Shown: positions 59,503-64,000 of the stretch, one piece after another
Numbering within the stretch: position 1 is the stretch's first letter
How the letters are laid out: each line of letters starts with the position of its first letter
Assembly (NCBI RefSeq): GCF_000004075.3
Contig: NC_026658.2
Coordinates: 10,068,411 to 10,132,410, forward strand
Reading direction: 5' to 3'
Length of the DNA: 64,000 nt
Origin: Cucumis sativus
Lineage: Eukaryota; Streptophyta; Magnoliopsida; Cucurbitales; Cucurbitaceae
The notes under the pieces: model-generated
What the model was told of the DNA's origin: nothing
The model's database searches: none
Seen by the model: only the letters and a program-made list of their open reading frames with translations
Translations under genes and position numbers: made by a program

Positions 59503-60995
59503 TTACAAACATCGTACACCTAAACTGTGTAGGTGACCCTCAAACACTTTAGCCATGAGGGCTTTTGTAAAATGATGAGCTTCCATTGTGGAATCAGCTA
59601 TACAAGTTTGCTTTATGCTTCTCCAAACTACTGCTCCTCCATTTAGAGTAAATACTGATCCTGATGTAGACTTTCTAACATCTTTATCAGTTTGGAAATC
59701 TGAATCAGTGTATCCAGTAAGGATCAGATCCTTTGTACGATACATGAGCATGTAGAATGTTTTTAACGGCTGTCCAGTGATCACGTCCATGATTGGATTG
59801 ATACCTACTGACCATCCCTACTGAGTAGCAAATGTCAGGTCTAGTACATAACATTGCATACATTAAACTTCCAACAGCGGAAGCATAGGGAATATTTCTC
59901 ATATCCTCAACTTCTTGAGGTGTCTTAGGACATTGTTCCTTTGACAAATGAATTCCATATCTGTACGGCAGCAGACCCTTTTTGGAATTCTGCATTTTAT
60001 ATCTAGACAACATTTTGTCTATGTAAGATGCTTGAGACATGGCTAGTGTTTTGTTCTTACGGTTTCGAACAATTTGGATTCCGAGAACGTATTGTGCATC
60101 TCCCAGATCTTTCATTTGAAATTGCATAGCTAGCCATTTCTTGATATCAGGAAGATATCCTAGTCATTTCCAATAAGTAGAATATCATCTACATATAAGA
60201 CTAAAAAATGCTATAATGGAATTGACGACCTTTTGTAAACACAAGGCTCGTCAACATTTTGTTCAAAGCCATAAGATTTTGATCGCAATATCAAATCTTA
60301 TATTCCAGGATCTAGAAGCTTGTTTTAATCCATAAATGGATTTTTTAAGCTTACAAACCTTTTGTTCTTGATCTTGTTTTATAAACCCCTCTGGTTGAGA
60401 CATATAGATGCTCTCTTCAAGATTACCGTTCAAAAAAGCTGTCTTGACATCCATCTGCCAAATTTCATAATCATAAAAAGTGGCGATGGATAAGAGTATT
60501 CTAATTGACTTTAACATGGCAACGGGAGAGAAAGTTTCCTCTAGTCTACTCCCTCTCTCTAGGTATAACCCTTTGCCACAAGTCGAGCCTTAAAAGTCTG
60601 TACTTTACCGGCATGGTCTCGTTTTCTCTTGTAGATCCATTTACAACCAATAGGTTTTACGTCATTTGGTTGATCTACTAGAGTCTAGAAAGAATTAAAG
60701 TACATAGACTCCATTTCGAGGTCCATGGCTTTGATCCATTGGTCACGATCTACATCTTTCATTGCCTGTTTATAGGTTAATGGATCCTCTATGCCATCGT
60801 CAGGTATGACGACTTGAGTTTCAATTAAACCCAAATAGCGATCAGGCTGATGAACAACCCTCCCACTACGTCGAGGCTCTCTCAACTGTTGAGAAGGATG
60901 TGATTGACCAGATTTCCTAGTCTTATCAACTACTTTAGTGGATGAACTAGGTTTTATCTATAGCACTTTTGGAAATTTCTTTAAATACTAGTTTA
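59503..60995 (-). pseudogene. Broken copia reverse transcriptase and RNase H region
   Basis: Pieces in different frames, in the correct order: DPLTYKQAMKDVDRDQW (60685-60885), WQMDVKTAFLNGNLEESIYM and KLKKSIYGLKQASRSW (60263-60517), the active-site YVDD (plus 60184-60195, in another frame), KDLGDAQYVLGIQI and TRPDICYSVGMVSRY (59705-60127), and the RNase H part TGYTDSDFQTDKD with SGSVFTLNGG (59503-59790). Several stops and frameshifts separate them. In RNase H the conserved STxEAEY motif reads STMEAHH, so a catalytic acidic residue is gone. The element cannot make its own working polymerase. Confidence 0.9.
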
Positions 60996-63167
60996 CTACG
61001 AGGTTGATGATCCCTGATGTGGTATTTTATTTTCTTGAGGATCATAAAACAAACCACCTCTTGATTCTTTTGGATAACCTATAAAAAAGCATAATTTTGA
61101 ACGATGTTCCAATTTCTTTGGATTTTGTACCAACACATGTGCTGGACAACCCCAAATTTTAAAATGACGTAAACTGCCTTTACGCCCTTTCCATAGCTCA
61201 TAAGGTGTTTCTGAAACACTTTTAGAGGGAACATTATTCAAAATATAAGCAGCTGTTTCTAAAGCATATCCCCAAAAAGAATCTGACATCTGAGAAAAAC
61301 TCATCATAGAGCGAACCATGTCTAACAAGGTCCAGTTTCTTCTTTCTGATACACCGTTCTGTTGAGGTGTACTAGGTGCAGAGAGTTGTGACTGGATTCC
61401 ATTTTCTATTAAATAGTCTCGGAATCGTAAGTCCATATACTCTCCACCTCGATCTGATCGAAGTATTTTTATTGTTTTACCTAATTCGTTTTCTACTTCA
61501 GCCTTATATTCTTTGAACTTTTCAAGACTATTAGACTTATGATGTATTAGGTAAATATGACCATACCTTGAATAATCATCAATGAAGCTAATGAAATATT
61601 CATATCCACCTCGAGTTTTGACATTCATTGGTCCACAAAGGTCCGAATGTACGAGCTCTAAGGGTCCTTTGGCTCTTAGACCTTTTCCAGTAAAAGATCT
61701 CTTGGTCATTTTTCCTTCAAGACAAGATTCACAAGGAGGTAAAGAGTTATCTTCTAACGGACTTAGAAGCCCACTTTTAACCAATCTCCCAATCCTATTG
61801 AGATTTATGTGACCAAGTCTTAAGTGCCATAAATAGGCATTAGAAGAAACTTTTTGTCTTTTATTCTGAGTTTCAGCTGTTCTGAATATTTCAGTATTTA
61901 AGACAAAATTTGCTCTAGTTGGTCTTAACTTATATAAGTTGTCTTCAAGTATAGCAGAACAAACTAGAATACCTTTATAGAAAACGAACGCTTCATTAAT
62001 TTCAAAAGATATTCTATACATTTGTTCCAAAATACAAGAGATAGATATTAAATTTCTTTTCATTTGAGGTACATATAAGACATTCTTAAGTATGACATAT
62101 CTATCTCTAAAAAACAACTTTAAATCTCCCACTGCTGAAGCTGAGACCATCTCTCCTGTTCCAACCTTGAGAGTGATCTCACCTTCTGAAAGCTTTTTCC
62201 AAGAACTATTTTCCTGAAATGAGAAGCAAATATGGTTAGTGGCTCCTGAATCTAGTATCCAGGTAGAATTTTCATATTCCACTAAACATGTTTCTACAAC
62301 TAGTAAATCATATTTACCTTGTGTTTCCTTCTCTGCCTTTTTTTCTGCAAGGTATTTTGGGCAGTTTCTTAACCAGTGCCCGTTTTGGCCACAATGGTAA
62401 CACTTACCTTTTTCTGCAGCTTTCTTACCCTTGTTCTGTTTGGGAGTCTTTCCCTTTCCCTTCTTTTTTATTTGAGCATTAGGTTTTGAGGGTCCAGCTT
62501 TGGTTTTAGAGGACGATCCTCTTATAAATTTTCTTTTTGTGGTAGCAACATTTGCTTCCACTTGTTTTCCTTTACCCATAGTTAGGTTTTGGAATCGCTG
62601 GAGTTCATTCAGAAGGGTTGTCAAGTTAAATTCTATCTTGTTCAAAGACGCATTCGTTTGGAATGGAATGAAGCTCTTCGGAAGAGACTCTAAGATAAAA
62701 CTAACTTGATTAACCTCTTCGATGGGACCACCATTCACTTCAGCGATGTTGAAGTGCATCATCATGTCCAGAACATGTTCTCTAACAGAGGTCCCTTCCT
62801 TCATACGCTTAGTGTAAATGTATTTGACTGCCTCGTGTCTTAAGGACCATTCTGGTTGCCCAAACATTCCCCTTAATGAATCCATAATCTCTTTAGCCGT
62901 GGCTAAGGATTCATGTTTCTTTGCCAATACATCAGACATGCTGGCAAGAATGTAAACACGGGCTTTTTCATTAGCTTTTATCCATCGATCATATGCATCC
63001 CGACTAGTTCGGTTAGCATTAGAGGCAGGGTTTTGAGGACATTCCTCAGTTAAGACAAATCTTAAATCGTCAACCACTAGTATTGTGTTAAGATTTGATT
63101 TCCAAGCCGCATAATTATCGCCATTAAGTTTTTCGGAAGCTAAAAGTTGAACTATTGAGCTATTCAT
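60996..63167 (-). CDS. Copia gag-protease-integrase open frame (truncated polyprotein), about 723 residues
   Basis: Open from Met at 63167 (MNSSIVQLLASEKLNGDNY) to a stop at 60996; an earlier in-frame ATG at 63224 is possible, but the family starts near MNSS. Domains: copia gag (UBN2 type, about 1-230), basic linker, zinc knuckle CYHCGQNGHWLRNC (about 255-268), protease with active-site DSGATNHI (about 305), GAG-pre-integrase HHCC block (YLWHLRLGHIN...CESCLEGK, about 440-480), and integrase core with the D-D-E residues in LVHSDLCGPM, DDYSRYG/RSDRGGEY and APSTPQQNGVSERRN. It stops within the integrase C-terminal region; the reverse transcriptase that normally continues the same frame is broken downstream. 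Confidence 0.9.
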   Translation of the reverse strand: MNSSIVQLLASEKLNGDNYAAWKSNLNTILVVDDLRFVLTEECPQNPASNANRTSRDAYDRWIKANEKARVYILASMSDVLAKKHESLATAKEIMDSLRGMFGQPEWSLRHEAVKYIYTKRMKEGTSVREHVLDMMMHFNIAEVNGGPIEEVNQVSFILESLPKSFIPFQTNASLNKIEFNLTTLLNELQRFQNLTMGKGKQVEANVATTKRKFIRGSSSKTKAGPSKPNAQIKKKGKGKTPKQNKGKKAAEKGKCYHCGQNGHWLRNCPKYLAEKKAEKETQGKYDLLVVETCLVEYENSTWILDSGATNHICFSFQENSSWKKLSEGEITLKVGTGEMVSASAVGDLKLFFRDRYVILKNVLYVPQMKRNLISISCILEQMYRISFEINEAFVFYKGILVCSAILEDNLYKLRPTRANFVLNTEIFRTAETQNKRQKVSSNAYLWHLRLGHINLNRIGRLVKSGLLSPLEDNSLPPCESCLEGKMTKRSFTGKGLRAKGPLELVHSDLCGPMNVKTRGGYEYFISFIDDYSRYGHIYLIHHKSNSLEKFKEYKAEVENELGKTIKILRSDRGGEYMDLRFRDYLIENGIQSQLSAPSTPQQNGVSERRNWTLLDMVRSMMSFSQMSDSFWGYALETAAYILNNVPSKSVSETPYELWKGRKGSLRHFKIWGCPAHVLVQNPKKLEHRSKLCFFIGYPKESRGGLFYDPQENKIPHQGSSTS

Positions 63168-64000
63168 GCTGAAAAACAAACATATTCTTTTTAAGAAAAA
63201 ACTATAATCATAAAAAATATCCAATCTAATTTAGCAATTACTAATAATGTACCCTTTCATTATTTGTATTTTGCAACAATATTTCAAAGGTTTAGAACAA
63301 CCTTCTCCGAAGGGTAGTTGATTATTCCTCCTTTGAACCAAGACAATCTTGACTAGATGCTATCTCAAGAATAACTCTTTATTCTTTATAGCACTTAGTT
63401 ATCGCTACTTTAGTCAAGAATATACTAACAACTTAGTAATTCTTGTAAGTGTTACCCACCATTTTCAGATTTTATAGATTAGAATCATTTATGAAAACTA
63501 ATCTAAGAAATCCTATCCAGTTTTGGAGTTCGCGGTGTTCCGAATCCTATAATACAACCCTCCGAAGGGAACGTCGCTCCAGGGCAGACAAGCAGGCATA
63601 TTATAGAAATCTCACGGTGCGAACCTAATGGAAGAGACCGTGGGATGTGCTGCCACAAATCCCTCACCCACTTACTATGAACTACTTCCCCTATTCACCT
63701 TGATTTTGATCCATGCAAACACTCTCCGAAGGGAGGCCGCTCCTATGCACGGCACAAAGCCCTGCATGGACCTCACGGTGTGAACTCTTAGGGACACTAG
63801 AGCTAAAATACATTATTTTTCTCTAGTTGAAGTGTTCTAAAAGAAAAAAATAGGGTAATCCAAACTTCAAGATTTATATTTAGGCTAACTTAAACAAATC
63901 TTAAGTCTAGATAAAACATCCAAGTATAACCATTATACAGGATTTTAACCTATGATGTCTAGGTGAAAAACCATTTTTATTACCTCACACCTCTCACGAA
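63168..64000 (-). other. Copia 5' leader with repeated hairpin module
   Basis: Non-coding region before gag on the minus strand. A module containing ctccgaaggg on plus occurs near 63305, 63563 and 63725. The latter two are followed by gctcc... and by ctcacggtg(c/t)gaac about 50 bp on. On the element's strand the core CTCC-CTTC-GGAG can form a small hairpin. The 5' LTR should begin beyond 64000. Confidence 0.6.

Larger units (their letters stand above)
57473..64000 (-). mobile_element. Ty1/copia LTR retrotransposon (5' end beyond window)
   Basis: Read on the minus strand the order is leader (63168-64000), gag-protease-integrase ORF, broken reverse transcriptase and RNase H, polypurine tract (aagtgggagttt, near 59400-59412), then the 3' LTR. 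Integrase before reverse transcriptase defines copia. The 5' LTR is not in the window; neither its TGATAG end nor a tRNA-Met primer site (TGGTATCAGAGC) is seen up to 64000. Target-site duplication cannot be tested without the other end. Confidence 0.9.

Noticed and set aside
63240..64000. 5' LTR of the copia element inside the window
   Set aside because: No match to the TGATAG or TTCCAACA ends of the 3' LTR, nor a tRNA-Met primer site, was found up to 64000. The sequence is read as leader.

Overview
The window is nuclear DNA of a flowering plant, most likely a eudicot. Genes are split by many AT-rich GT-AG introns, protein families are plant-specific in form, there is a plant-type tRNA-Val, and intergenic DNA is AT-rich with LINE, SINE, MITE and copia remains. 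A cucurbit is my guess from the style of the repeats. That is inference from memory, not shown by the sequence.

Layout. (1) 1-931, + strand: last exon of LL-diaminopimelate aminotransferase (lysine synthesis). (2) 3124-4872, -: intronless domesticated MULE transposase of MUSTANG type. (3) 7577-14031, -: proline iminopeptidase, 11 exons, 395 codons, complete catalytic triad. (4) 14797-14870, -: tRNA-Val(AAC). (5) 15572-15820, -: possible 82-residue protein of unknown function. (6) 16940-30750, -: spinster-type major facilitator transporter, 16 exons, 522 residues, with introns full of LINE, SINE and MITE fragments. (7) 32590-33540, -: dead LINE reverse-transcriptase fragment. (8) 33897-34367, -: 156-residue probable plastid protein of unknown function. 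(9) 37312-41607, +: phosphoglycerate-mutase-like protein of the histidine phosphatase superfamily, 9 coding exons, one GC-AG intron. (10) 44667-46472, +: GTE-type bromodomain/NET chromatin reader, 3 coding exons. (11) 48004-51382, -: mitochondrial HSP70, 6 exons, 680 residues. (12) 53370-56500, -: CorA-like magnesium transporter with GMN motif, 5 exons, 467 residues. (13) 57473 to the right edge, -: Ty1/copia retrotransposon. Its 3' LTR, an open gag-protease-integrase frame and a broken RT/RNase H are present; the 5' LTR lies beyond the window.

The genes are ordinary housekeeping or single-function plant genes and do not form a pathway or cluster. I rebuilt the intron-exon structures by hand from splice sites and unbroken reading phase across every junction; they close exactly in frame. 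No new multi-gene system is visible. The points most worth a second look are the copia U3 promoter (palindromic TTGAC pairs plus a row of perfect short hairpins upstream of a TATA box), a repeated hairpin in its leader, a frameshifted tandem copy of a transporter exon, a stop codon inside a consensus splice donor in the phosphatase gene, an overlapping upstream ORF in the GTE gene, and a 27-C run in a magnesium transporter intron.
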